Source: Siphonodentalium dalli (taxonomy: Eukaryota; Mollusca; Scaphopoda; Gadilida; Siphonodentaliidae). From it: 64,000 nucleotides of DNA. The stretch is taken from assembly GCA_032622095.1 (NCBI GenBank), contig CP136066.1:93703319-93767318 (forward strand), given 5' to 3'. Below the pieces are notes generated by a model. That model was not told the origin of the DNA. It did no database searches and saw nothing but the letters and a program-made list of their open reading frames with translations. The translations under genes were made by a program, and so were the position numbers. Shown here in pieces: positions 56,801 to 61,965 of this stretch (position 1 is the first letter of the stretch; each line of letters begins with the position of its first letter).

Positions 56801-57798
56801 GATGATAACTTCATAGACCTAGAATTTATTTATTATTCTGTGTCTGATCAAATAAGACTCTAGATGTGTTAACTTTGAACATGGAAAGTTGGAAGCAATT
56901 TTGATTTCTGTGCTAAATACTCATAGATGAGTAGTATCAGTATGAGTAGAAATGTTTAGATAATAAGTTCAACAAACAAACATACAGTAATGCCCTAATT
57001 AATCGACTCCTTAACCACAGCAGAATTATGGGTAATTTTTCAGGATTTAGTCGGAAATATGGCTTGTAAAGCTCTCACAGAGCTTTCCGATGAATGGCAA
57101 CAAGCCATATTTCCGACTAAATCCTGAAAAATTACCCATAATTCTGCTGTTGTTAAGGAGTCGATTAATTAGGGCATTACTGTAGTTGAACTTATTATCT
57201 GAAGGGTTCCCACCAATGAATAGGATTCATCCTGCACTTTCTGTTGTCGGCTCATATTTCATGAACATACCTTTATGACTGAGTGGGAGAATCAATTTAG
57301 TATAGAAAGGGTTAATTGATTGTTCCCAGAATAAAAATTTTCATTTCAAATTTTATTTATATACTTCTAGAACTAAACGCAGAGCAGGAGAGGCTGCTAA
57401 AGAGAGGTCCGAAGTCAAATTCTGCAACAAACTATAAATCAAGACCACCTATGCCTGAGTTCACACATTCCCGGCAAGAACAGAACCGACCACCATCGAG
57501 AGATTCTCATCATAGCCATGCATCCGCACATAGCCACATGTCTGGTCAATCTAGTCAGCATGATCAAAACAAAGGTCGCATTCTCAGAAGTCAAGCTAGT
57601 CAGAACCAAAATAGGATGCCACAACATCTAAACCAACAGAATCGGGGTGGTCATCATCCATACCGCCTGAACCGGGGTGGTATGCGGCCACCAGCGCCTT
57701 CCTTGCTACATACAACTTTACAGCTTCCAAATAACAGAGGTCCTCTACTGAGGAATACCGTTGACGAAAGGTCGAGGCAGTATCGAGGAAATGATAGG
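32818..57798 (+). CDS. RBM33-like protein, 5' part of a long gene
   Basis: Coding exons 32818-32852, 35034-35091, 37434-37591, 39173-39242, 41872-42019 and 57371-57798 all have GT donors and AG acceptors. They join in frame to 299 codons. The protein starts MPPPAKTETWDSDDD and is strongly acidic. It has EEEED near residue 34, a D/E run near 120-129, then RWGKFKSER and PPDIPDTLELNAEQERLLKR. It continues into a basic, Gln/Asn/His/Arg/Pro-rich region. This order matches vertebrate RBM33, as I remember it: an acidic N-terminus with a WDS-type segment, then an FKTER-like motif, then NIPETLELSAE, then long low-complexity Pro/Gln sequence and a C-terminal RRM. RBM33 is a nuclear RNA-binding protein linked to mRNA processing and export. 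The RRM would lie beyond 64000, so the identity rests on the N-terminal motifs. Introns are 1.6 to 15 kb and full of MITEs. Confidence 0.62.
32924..33690 (+). mobile_element. Element related to the CCCCCGCC-tipped repeat
   Basis: Starts TTATCCCCCCACAAACGAAG and folds back with TTTGAGGGGGATA, as the element at 2738 does. It continues with GTCCGTCGGTCATCCGTGAG, 'atatcttggtcatcgacag' and the CAGCAGCCATCTTG phrase. The right end is not defined. Confidence 0.5.
34160..34450 (+). repeat. Tandem repeat of about 180 bp, two units
   Basis: The series GTATTCTGTCATTTTCTGG, 'acttggtacatatatcaacc', AGCATGGGAACCTGC, 'gttcggttggtatcaatttgg' and 'agttattgc' is repeated with changes from about 34328. Confidence 0.7.
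34547..34804. mobile_element. Family C MITE (TTAACC..TTCCATGACTGG subtype)
   Basis: TTAACCATTCCATGACTGGAG on the left and CTCCCGCCATGAAAGAGTTAA on the right. Two hairpins of the CATTCTCTTATATATGCGAG type flank a spacer with CCTAACAATATATACCTTG. Both TTAA flanks are intact. Confidence 0.8.
35034..35091 (+). CDS. RBM33-like gene, coding exon 2
   Basis: 58 bp after TTTCAG, encoding DDDEKLLIDDDTIEPYENE plus the completed Ser codon. It leaves in phase 0 with donor GTGAGT. Acidic and disordered. Confidence 0.6.
35174..37148. mobile_element. Possible 2-kb hAT-like element in intron 2
   Basis: The left edge CTGTGTTTCCGCTAAC and the right edge GTTAGCAGAAACAGTG are inverted copies. A GTTTCYGCTA terminus also appears at 44564 and 47955. 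The interior has higher GC than its surroundings, a cluster of CGATTCGTCC words at about 36307-36385 and no recognisable transposase. A clean 8-bp duplication was not seen, so the call is tentative. Confidence 0.5.
37434..37591 (+). CDS. RBM33-like gene, coding exon 3
   Basis: 158 bp between CATAG and the donor GTTAGT. It encodes VDEEEEDALLSINGD followed by a Glu/Asn/Ser/Gln-rich stretch ending SRSSEYEEI. It enters in phase 0 and leaves in phase 2. A family F MITE starts about 14 bp after the donor. Confidence 0.65.
37605..37860. mobile_element. Family F MITE next to exon 3
   Basis: Ends 'tgaacccattccatactaaatgg' and 'cagtatagaaaggcataa' are decayed forms of TTAACCCTTTCTATACTAAA and its mirror. 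Internal arms GTTCAGATAATAAGTTCAA and TTGAACTTATTATCTGAAC form a hairpin of about 50 bp. The whole element lies in intron 3. Confidence 0.7.
37953..38171. mobile_element. Family E MITE, near-perfect palindrome
   Basis: TTAACCCTTTCAGTACCAAG on the left and CTTGGCACTGAAAGGGTTAA on the right. Both TTAA flanks are intact. The two arms of about 105 bp match almost base for base and turn at AGAGCTCTTAGAGCTCT. As a transcript it would form one long hairpin. The ends resemble those of families C and F (TTAACCCTTT). Confidence 0.88.
38172..39172 (+). other. Rest of intron 3 of the RBM33-like gene
   Basis: AT-rich, with an (AT)n/A run at 38390-38415. No exon-like open frame or further repeat recognised. 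Confidence 0.5.
39173..39242 (+). CDS. RBM33-like gene, coding exon 4
   Basis: 70 bp between AATACAG and the donor GTGAGA. It encodes FDLHDDGTFSIDNDLYKYNE followed by TFE, entering with one base to complete a Glu codon and leaving in phase 0. Both splice sites are good and the frame fits the neighbours. Confidence 0.65.
39243..39771 (+). other. Intron 4, proximal part
   Basis: No repeat recognised. A 123-codon open frame on the minus strand (39253-39624) is discussed under the findings. Confidence 0.4.
39772..40138 (+). mobile_element. Family C MITE, complete copy upstream of exon 5
   Basis: 367 bp including both TTAA flanks. The left end is TTAACCCTTTACCCAACA and the right end TGTTGGGTAAAGGGTTAA. 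A unique stretch (AAAACGCCCAAATAAAGC to 'catcattggaaccggttc'-like sequence) is followed by two large hairpins, each from GTGCCAATGCATTCTCTTAT through GTCGACCATAGGTCGCC to its mirror, separated by an A-rich spacer. It ends with ACAGGGCCGTTC. It fits a piggyBac-type non-autonomous element. Confidence 0.88.
40255..40336. repeat. Inverted repeat
   Basis: TGACATATGAGGCTTAGGGAG-ATTAATATCG pairs with CGATATTAAT-CTCACTTCGCTTCATATGACA, around a GC-rich loop with GTGCTCGGCTCGCACC. The pairing is imperfect. No target duplication was seen. Confidence 0.65.
40337..41871 (+). other. Intron 4, distal part
   Basis: No gene recognised. It contains 'tctgtctgtttgcctgtccatctg' near 41411 and the phrases 'ttatatcttagccattagttgttggatctga' of a dispersed repeat also seen near 33518-33545. 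Confidence 0.45.
41872..42019 (+). CDS. RBM33-like gene, coding exon 5
   Basis: 148 bp after TCTTCAG, with donor GTGTGT. It encodes DSKSYKSEAIQS, a run of ten acidic residues, RWGKFKSERAQTEHTKKTK and PPDIPDTL. The last base (G) is completed by exon 57371 to give Glu, which restores the PDTLEL motif of RBM33. Two inverted family C MITEs flank this exon. Confidence 0.7.
42256..42365. mobile_element. Family F MITE, partial
   Basis: Begins TTAATCCTTTCTTTACAAT and contains the hairpin arms GTTCAGATAATAAGTTCAA and TTGAACTTATTATCTGAAC. The right terminus is lost. Confidence 0.65.
42366..42639 (+). other. Part of intron 5
   Basis: No repeat or exon recognised. Confidence 0.4.
42648..42788. mobile_element. 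Family B hAT-like element, short palindromic form
   Basis: 141 bp, CAAGCCTTGAAATAGGGTG to ACACTATTTCAAGGCTTG, flanked by the 8-bp duplication TGTCTAAA (42640-42647 and 42789-42796). It is one palindrome of the terminal sequences; the internal body present at 21031 and 23305 is missing. Confidence 0.88.
43005..43473 (-). mobile_element. Family C MITE, complete copy downstream of exon 5
   Basis: 469 bp including both TTAA flanks (43005-43008 and 43470-43473), in the opposite orientation to the copy at 39772. It has the same two hairpins with a longer, A/T-rich tandem spacer (GTTAAAGAATGTAAGAAAAA type, about three units), then the shared unique stretch read in reverse (GAACCGGTTCCAATGATATC to 'gggcgtttttggccgg'). 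Confidence 0.88.
43474..44403 (+). other. Part of intron 5
   Basis: No exon or clear element. 'aaggggatatagaaatg' is repeated in tandem near 44042-44080. Confidence 0.4.
44404..44546. repeat. Inverted repeat with strong inner hairpin
   Basis: TAGTGTTTTATAGTGAATACC near 44403 and GGTATCCACACAAAAACACTA near 44527 form outer ends. The inner arms GACAAATGTTTATTTTTA and TAAAAATAAACATTTGTC pair perfectly around 'cccgtggcaagtcgctta'. It may be a small MITE. Confidence 0.65.
44564..44828. mobile_element. hAT-like element with CAGGGTTTCTGCTAG end, containing a family A MITE
   Basis: The left end is CAGGGTTTCTGCTAGAGGGG and the right end CTGCTAGTGGACACCCTG. The 7-bp sequence GAACATT abuts both ends (44557-44563 and 44829-44835). 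A family A element lies inside, so it inserted later. Confidence 0.7.
44643..44800. mobile_element. Family A MITE, right end truncated
   Basis: TA-CAGTAATGCCC on the left, palindrome centre AAGCTCTCAGTGAGAGATT, then the mirror arm only as far as 'gccatatttccaattaaatcc'. It is nested in the CAGGGTTTC element. Confidence 0.82.
44901..45062 (+). CDS. Candidate optional exon of the RBM33-like gene
   Basis: After GTGTTTACAG the frame from exon 5 (a lone G) continues as DHQLLSNLPFPSSHYQ, then ITREERERHLRANAKQILEN and VQ. That segment is charged and coil-like and looks protein-coding. With the donor GTGACC at 45063 the exon is 162 bp, phase 1 on both sides, and joins exon 57371 in frame. With the stronger-looking donor GTGATG at 45017 it is 116 bp, and the next exon then reads Asn-stop. 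Skipping also keeps the frame. It is therefore either a 54-residue cassette or a poison exon. It lies only 72 bp after a hAT-like element, so it may have been recruited recently. I do not recognise the peptide. Confidence 0.42.
45063..46297 (+). other. Part of intron 5
   Basis: A CAGGGTTTTCGCTGGAGGGG phrase at 45132 is a further GTTTCYGCT-type element end. A matching right end (CCCCTAGCAGAAACCCTG) occurs at 47952-47969. Whether these two belong to one element is unclear. Open frames (for example 45063-45473) show no family resemblance. Confidence 0.4.
46298..46525 (+). mobile_element. Family B hAT-like element, right part missing
   Basis: Starts CAAGCCTGCAAATAGTGTG, carries the left hairpin (GAGGTCCACAGAGGGTGAA and its mirror), then the body phrases 'ctcaaattaacatgg' and 'cccctaatttgcagaagat' of the full-length copies. 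The right end is absent. Confidence 0.75.
46614..46684. repeat. Inverted repeat
   Basis: ACAAGCTTTTGTTG on the left and 'catacaaaagcttgg' on the right pair over 11-12 bp with a loop of about 45 bp. Confidence 0.5.
46805..47110 (+). pseudogene. Transposon-like coding fragment with possible HTH domain
   Basis: An open frame of about 100 codons on the plus strand starts MSLKSWLKSG. It contains SRKRGEYVTYDEETRAKIAS, then HSIDSGVASASRKYSALLNR and KVSETTV. A block of the form 'rG.Y..Y..e.RakI..ya...G...A.r.fs..l.rkv.EsTV' is familiar to me from multicopy, probably transposon-encoded proteins of marine invertebrates, where it precedes a longer protein. The rest is not found downstream. The frame ends at a stop at 47135, or could splice at GTATGC near 47113. 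It lies in intron 5 of the RBM33-like gene. Family naming is from memory and uncertain. Confidence 0.4.
47111..48166 (+). other. Part of intron 5
   Basis: Contains a repeated ATAGAGTTACCTCCC phrase (47231 and 47271), a 'cacgaaaaccacgaaaattgg'-type repeat piece at 47370-47415 and the CCCTAGCAGAAACCCTG element end at 47952-47969. No exon recognised. Confidence 0.45.
48167..48232 (+). mobile_element. Family F MITE fragment
   Basis: TTAATCCTTTCTATACTAAA at the left end, followed by 'cttaggaaatgttcagat', where similarity stops. Confidence 0.6.
48233..49584 (+). other. Part of intron 5
   Basis: No exon recognised. A T/G-rich low-complexity run (TTTTTGTTTCTTTTTG type) spans 48895-48990 and creates long but meaningless open frames on both strands. 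Confidence 0.5.
49727..51433. mobile_element. 1.7-kb element with CAGGGGTGGGGG ends
   Basis: The left end is CAGGGG followed by a G run, and the right end is a C run followed by CCCCTG. The 7-bp sequence AAAGAAT abuts both ends (49720-49726 and 51434-51440). Near the ends, ACACCCACCC words on the left and GTACCCCCCCAC on the right make G/C-skewed tracts. No coding sequence was recognised inside. The CAGGG end and 7-bp duplication are like those of the element at 44564. Confidence 0.7.
51545..51922 (+). repeat. Three tandem repeats of about 123 bp inside Helitron-like unit 1
   Basis: GCGCATGCGCAGACGAGAT begins near 51608, 51732 and 51855. Between them are 'gagctatcgacttgaaatttgg', 'cttgccccggatac' and GCCGAGCCCGTGCGACGCC. 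The repeat produces open frames on both strands, none of which is a gene. Confidence 0.88.
54100..54365 (+). repeat. Irregular tandem repeat inside Helitron-like unit 4
   Basis: Four to five copies of ATGCAGAGAGATTTCACGAC with GGGAAGCGTTTGTTTTCAAT and 'tcaatgcaatgttatcgctcg' between them. The period varies between about 60 and 70 bp. Phrases of it occur in unit 3 as well. Confidence 0.8.
55967..56458 (+). other. Part of intron 5
   Basis: No exon or element recognised. Confidence 0.4.
56459..56820 (+). repeat. Tandem diverged dispersed repeat
   Basis: The phrases 'gataataactttagtttagttatctg', 'caggtcaagttcgaatttggg' and 'accagagttatggtcctttt' recur two to three times with a period of about 150 bp. 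This style matches the repeats at 1786-2215. Confidence 0.6.
56915..57315. mobile_element. Family F MITE with a family A MITE nested in its hairpin loop
   Basis: The right end reads AATCAATTTAGTATAGAAAGGGTTAA. The hairpin arms 'tttagataataagttcaa' and TTGAACTTATTATCTGAA are separated by a complete family A element at 56983-57184. It lies in intron 5 and ends 55 bp before the next exon. Confidence 0.75.
56983..57184. mobile_element. Family A MITE nested in family F
   Basis: TA-CAGTAATGCCC to GGGCATTACTG-TA, with a shortened left arm at the centre (GGCTTGTAAAGCTCTCACAG). It shares the ATTAATCGACTCC variant in both arms with the copy at 23848, so these two are close relatives. Confidence 0.88.
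57371..57798 (+). CDS. RBM33-like gene, coding exon after the long intron
   Basis: 428 bp between TTCTAG and the donor GTGAGT. The first two bases complete the Glu codon of exon 5, giving ELNAEQERLLKRGPKSN. The remainder is low complexity: His/Ser/Gln (SHHSHASAHSHMSGQSSQHD), Gln/Asn (SQNQNRMPQHLNQQN) and RGG-like turns (NRGGHHPYRLNRGGMRPP). RG/RGG and Q/N-rich segments are typical of RNA-binding proteins. It ends in phase 0. The next exon lies beyond the window or was not recognised. Confidence 0.72.
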
Positions 57799-57822
57799 GT
57801 GAGTCTTTTATTAAGCCTCGAT

Positions 57823-57941
57823 TTAACCCTTTCAGTGCCAAATCCGATTTTTGTATCAACCCATATTTCCTTGATCATTTTTTCAAATTTATTGATTATA
57901 ATAATATGATACATTGATGGAAAGAGCTCTTAGAGGGTTAA
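57823..57941. mobile_element. Family E MITE, half copy
   Basis: TTAACCCTTTCAGTGCCAAA on the left, then one arm as at 37953, which stops at the palindrome centre (AGAGCTCTTAGAGGGTTAA). It still has TTAA at both ends. It starts 24 bp after the donor of the preceding exon. Confidence 0.82.
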
Positions 57942-58229
57942 TGTGTCTGACATTTTCAGAATGAGGTCCCCAGAGGGTGAATTTAGTGACACTATCCTGC
58001 ACAGCGGGCTAGCATCACAAAATTTACATGCTGGTGACCTCATTCTGCTAAGGTCTCATCTTCTGGGAAGTATCTATAGTCTCAAATTAACATTTTAGTT
58101 ACTTTTCCTCTTCTGTTCAGTTTCTATGTCCCCTAATTTGCAGAAGACAAAATGCATAATCGAAGTGACTGATTGGTGAACATTACCAACTTAAATCTGG
58201 AGAACTTCAGTTTGATCTTAGCTCTCCCT
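57941..58229 (+). mobile_element. Family B hAT-like element, both ends missing
   Basis: Starts inside the left terminus (GTGTCTGACATTTTCAGAAT), has the left hairpin halves, then the body phrases (CTCAAATTAACATTTTAG, CCCCTAATTTGCAGAAGA). It runs directly into the TTAA of the following family C element. Confidence 0.75.
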
Positions 58230-58534
58230 TAACCCTTTACCCAACAGAAGGGCCCTGTGCCAATGCATTCTCTTATATATGCGAGTCGACCATAGGTCGC
58301 CTCGCATAAGAATGCATTGGCTTAACACATTAAAAATTATAAAATTGTTAAAGAATGTAAGAAAAAATGGTAAAAAGTGTTAAAAAAAGATTTTTTTTTA
58401 GGCCAATGCATTCTCTTATATATGCGAGGCGACCTATGGTCGACTCGCATATATAAGAGAATGCATTGGCACAGGGCATAACTGTAACCATCACAATGAG
58501 CCGGTTCCAATGATATCTATATTTGTATGGTTTT

Positions 58535-59110
58535 TAGCTCACCTGAGACGAAGTCTCCGGTGGAGCTATAGTCATCACTCCTCGTCCGTCGTCCGTCCGT
58601 CCGTCTGACCGTCCGTCTGACCGTCCGTCCGTCCGTCCGTCAACAATCATCTTCTCGTCCCGAACCGTAAGACTTAACGTGTTCATATTTGGTGTGGATG
58701 TTCCCTAGGTGAATCACATTCAGATTTGTTCAAATGAGGTCACTGGGTGGAATAGTTGTGAAAGCAGGGCCATAACTCTATTCCTCCATAGTAATTCTTA
58801 GAACGACTTCTTTTACTGAACTATAAGGCCGTATGGATTCATATTTGGTGTGGATGTTCCCTAGTTGACTCACATTCAGATTTGTTAAAATGAGGTCACC
58901 AGGTTGATTAGTTGAGAAACCAGGGCCATAACTCTATTCCTCCATAGTAATTCTTAGAATGACTTCTTCTTTTGAACCATTTGACCGATTTAGCTTACAT
59001 TTGGTATGGAGAGTCCTTGTGTGACTGGGGTTCAGATTTGTTCAAATGGGGTCACTGGGTCAAATAGGGGCAGAGCCAGGGCACAGGGACATAACTCTTA
59101 AAAAAAAGTT
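58535..59110 (+). repeat. Dispersed AGCTCACCTGAGACGAAG repeat
   Basis: Starts TAGCTCACCTGAGACGAAG and continues with a (GTCCGTCC)n-like stretch at 58580-58640. Tandem units of about 180 bp follow, with 'tattcctccatagtaattcttagaa' and CATATTTGGTGTGGATGTTCC. Confidence 0.72.
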
Positions 59111-59137
59111 AATTCAAATCCTTGTTTTAAACTCTTG

Positions 59138-59162
59138 CCCCCCCCCCCCCCCCCCCCCCCCC
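59138..59162. repeat. Poly-C run
   Basis: About 25 consecutive C bases. The real length may differ because such runs are hard to sequence. Confidence 0.9.
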
Positions 59163-59463
59163 ACCTCCCCCACCACTGCATGCCCATGCCACCCCACACC
59201 AGAGATCCCTGCAAGGTTCACCCCATTAAAAGCCTTACACTTTAGTATATGACATGCCAGGAACTGACCAGCCTTAATTCTCACAGTGCTCACAGCTGTG
59301 TGTCCAGTCATTATAAAGTAATTAACTTTTATCTCAATATCCACAGTTATCAGGGTAAGAGAGAAAGATGTCTGTGAATGAAATTTAATCCTATGTGTTT
59401 ACAGCAATCTCAAATACAACTCTAACTGTTTGACAGTGTACACATTTTATAATAGCATTAGTA

Positions 59464-59585
59464 TTAACCATTTCATTACCAGAGCTATGCTGGTACAGCA
59501 ATAAAGACCCTGCACCAGTGTATTATCCTATATATAAGAGAATACACTGGGGTTCAAGATCAAGGAAATATTGTTAGGCCAATAT
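59464..59585. mobile_element. Family C MITE fragment
   Basis: TTAACCATTTCATTACCAG, then GCTATGCTGGTACAGCAATA and a collapsed hairpin (ACCAGTGTATTATCCTATAT then AAGAGAATACACTGG). The right terminus is missing. Confidence 0.6.
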
Positions 59586-60093
59586 GGTCAGACATCCAAA
59601 TAAATCACACATGTCCTACCGGTATTCTCGCAGGGATGTCCCCACATATGTTTGGGGAGGGGGCAAATTTCTCAGATTTGTTCATTGAGATGTAATTGTT
59701 TTTCCAAAACCAATTACATATACTAAAATAAAATGAATATAAAATAATAGACCATTGATCAAGAGAAATGAGCTCCTAGTTTTAATATTTGTCCAATATT
59801 TATTATTTTATAACAAAGTACTAGTATCATGCCAGTGCATTGTCTTATATATGTGAGTGTCCCATAGGTAGCCTCACCTAAGAGAATGCACTGGCTTTCA
59901 AGGTTAAGGAAATATTGTTAGGCAAATGTAGACAAGCATCCAATAAATCACAGATGTCCTATTCTTGCAGGGATGTCCCCATGGGTTGAGGGGTGGAATT
60001 AGCAGATTTGTTCAATGAGATGTAATTTGTTTTCTCAAAATTAATTATATAGACTAAAATGAATATAAAATAGTAAACTACTTAATTTTTTAA
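59586..60093. repeat. Tandem duplication of about 350 bp including a hairpin remnant
   Basis: The block 'gttaggccaatatggtcagacatccaaataaatcacac' with 'ctcgcagggatgtcccca' and 'agatttgttcattgagatgtaatt' recurs from about 59917, with 'gttaggcaaatgtagacaagcatccaataaatcac'. A hairpin remnant of family C type lies at 59830-59895 between them. Confidence 0.65.
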
Positions 60094-60355
60094 CCCCCAG
60101 ATTACATTATATAAAATATATGGCATATTATATACCATTTGAAAGAGCAAGCTCCAAAACATTGTATTATCAACTTATCCAGTATAATAAACTGTGGACA
60201 TGTTGTTTTTATTGAGTTGCCAAAGAGTTTTGTCATCTAGATTGCAGTAAAAAGCTAAATTATTTTCAATGCAGGGGGAATAACTCTATATATTAAATAT
60301 GGAGTTCTTCCCCTTCCATTAAAAAAGTTTGAATTATGTTGCATTTTGGGATCCA
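60094..60355 (-). mobile_element. Family D MITE, internal part, minus orientation
   Basis: Reverse-complement match to 27476-27735: 'gctccaaaacattgtatt', 'ctgtggacatgttgttttta' and 'gtttgaattatgttgcatttt'. The AGGCCCA termini are not present. Confidence 0.7.
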
Positions 60356-60393
60356 AAGTGGGGGGGGGAGTCATTCTATAATTTCAATAGTTT

Positions 60394-61090
60394 TTGGCTC
60401 ACCTGAGACAAAGTCTCTGGTGGAGCTATAGTCATCACTCCTCGTCCGTCCGTCAACAATTCTTTAAACTTCTCCTCTGGAACCATAAGACCGAATGGGT
60501 TCATAGTTGGTGTGGATATTGCCCAGGTGACTCACATTCAGATTTGTTCAAATGAGGTCACTGGGTCAAATGTGGGCAGGGACATAACTCCACAAAATAT
60601 TAAAAATTGCAAGTGAAGTCTGACATTTTTATAAACATTTCCTGGAGATCTGCTAGAGGTCATTAATTCCCAATTACAACATCAATCTATCATATGTATT
60701 GTTCAAATCTTTCAACAGGACATTTAACTCTCCCACACCCACCACTTCACCAGAACATATTTGGCAAACTTGAAAAGTGTTCTTTGAAAGAACCACCAGC
60801 TCTATTTAGTTCACATTTAATATTGAAGCTCCTTTGGTGATGTGTGATTCAGATTTGTTTAATCAGGGTCACCAGGTCAAGTAGGTGCAAGGCCAGCTAC
60901 ATTACTCTTTCTCTCCATAGCAATTCATCATACGTCTTCTATGCAGGAATGAAATGGCCTATTTTGCTTATATTTAGTAGGAAATTACCTTGGGTGACAG
61001 ATTTGTGAAAATGGCATCACAAAGTCGAATAAGGGCATTGCCAGAGACATAACTATTTCACAACATAGTAATTCTTAAAATATGTATGGC
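60394..61090 (+). repeat. Dispersed AGCTCACCTGAGAC repeat, second copy in the insert
   Basis: Starts TGGCTCACCTGAGACAAAG followed by CCGTCCGTCAACAATTCTTT. It then has diverged versions of the same 'gactcacattcagatttgttcaaatgaggtcac' unit. Confidence 0.68.
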
Positions 61091-61348
61091 AGAGCCAAGA
61101 ACTAGTAGTGTACATTTGGTAATTTGGCCACATATCCTGTTTAGATCTACTTCTTTTAAAGTGATTATGAAAAGTTCTGACTGTTGTGGTCTCCAGAGTC
61201 CCAGTCTTATCAGTCTTTGCAGTCTGGTGAGCGACCCCACAGTCATTGACTGTCTTGTATTGAGACAGACCCAAGATAATTTAGGCTGTTGAAGCTTTAT
61301 TTGGCCGGTTTTGGCCGGTTTGTTGGGTAAAGGGTTAACTTTTGCGCC

Positions 61349-61430
61349 CTAAGCAGAATGAGGTTCCCATACGGTGAATTTGGTGATGCTAGCCCACTGT
61401 ACGGGATAGCATTACTAAATTCACTCTTTG
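61349..61430. mobile_element. Family B hAT-like fragment
   Basis: A single hairpin half pair (GCAGAATGAGGTTCCCATAC to 'ctaaattcactctttg') with a GCTAGCCCACTGTACGGG loop. Neither terminus is present. Confidence 0.65.
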
Positions 61431-61590
61431 TACTGAATCAAGCTTTCTGCTAGGGGCAGGGTTGATTCACTTTCTGGATAGAACATTTCTGTGATGGACA
61501 TCATATTTTCACAATGTCAACCATGGCGGAGCATGTGATGGAGATGTTGCCATTGGCAGAATTGTGTACCAACCTTGGAAGAACTGTTAC
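61431..61590. other. Short stretch between elements
   Basis: No gene or repeat recognised. Confidence 0.4.
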
Positions 61591-61598
61591 GTGACATC

Positions 61599-61852
61599 CA
61601 AGCCTTGAAATAGCGTGTCTGTCATTTGCAGAATGAGGTCCCCAGAGGGAAAATTTAGTGATGCTACCCCGCATAGCGGGCTAGCATTACCAAATTCACC
61701 CTCTGGGAACCTCATTCTGCTGAGGTGTAAGCAGAATGAGGTCCCCAGAGGGTGAATTTGATGATGCTAGCCCGCTATGCGGGGTAGCATAACTAAATTC
61801 ACCCTCTGGGGACCTCATTCTGCAAATGACAGACATGCTATTTCAAGGCTTG
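61599..61852. mobile_element. Family B hAT-like element, double-hairpin form
   Basis: 254 bp, CAAGCCTTGAAATAGCGTG to ATGCTATTTCAAGGCTTG, flanked by the perfect 8-bp duplication GTGACATC (61591-61598 and 61853-61860). It has two adjacent hairpins of the GAGGTCCCCAGAGGGTGAAT type but not the internal body of the 398-bp copies. Confidence 0.88.
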
Positions 61853-61965
61853 GTGACATCATTGGTTGATTTTCAATATGGCAGCATCCATTAAAATCAT
61901 ATTTTAATAACTGATTGTGAATAGTTGGGAACAATTATTGTTCTCATTTGAATCTTGCAATTAAA

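Larger units (their letters stand above)
58229..61338 (-). mobile_element. Family C MITE split by a 2.7-kb insertion
   Basis: TTAACCCTTTACCCAACAG at 58229, two hairpins, and the unique stretch as far as 'tttgtatggt' (about 58531). The remainder continues at about 61257 with 'tattgagacagacc' and closes with TGTTGGGTAAAGGGTTAA at 61321-61338. The missing order matches the intact copy at 43005. The insert (58532-61256) contains dispersed repeats, hairpin fragments and a family D copy. Confidence 0.82.

Noticed and set aside
59046..59344. Open frames with poly-Pro or poly-Gly
   Set aside because: They are produced by the 25-bp poly-C run.
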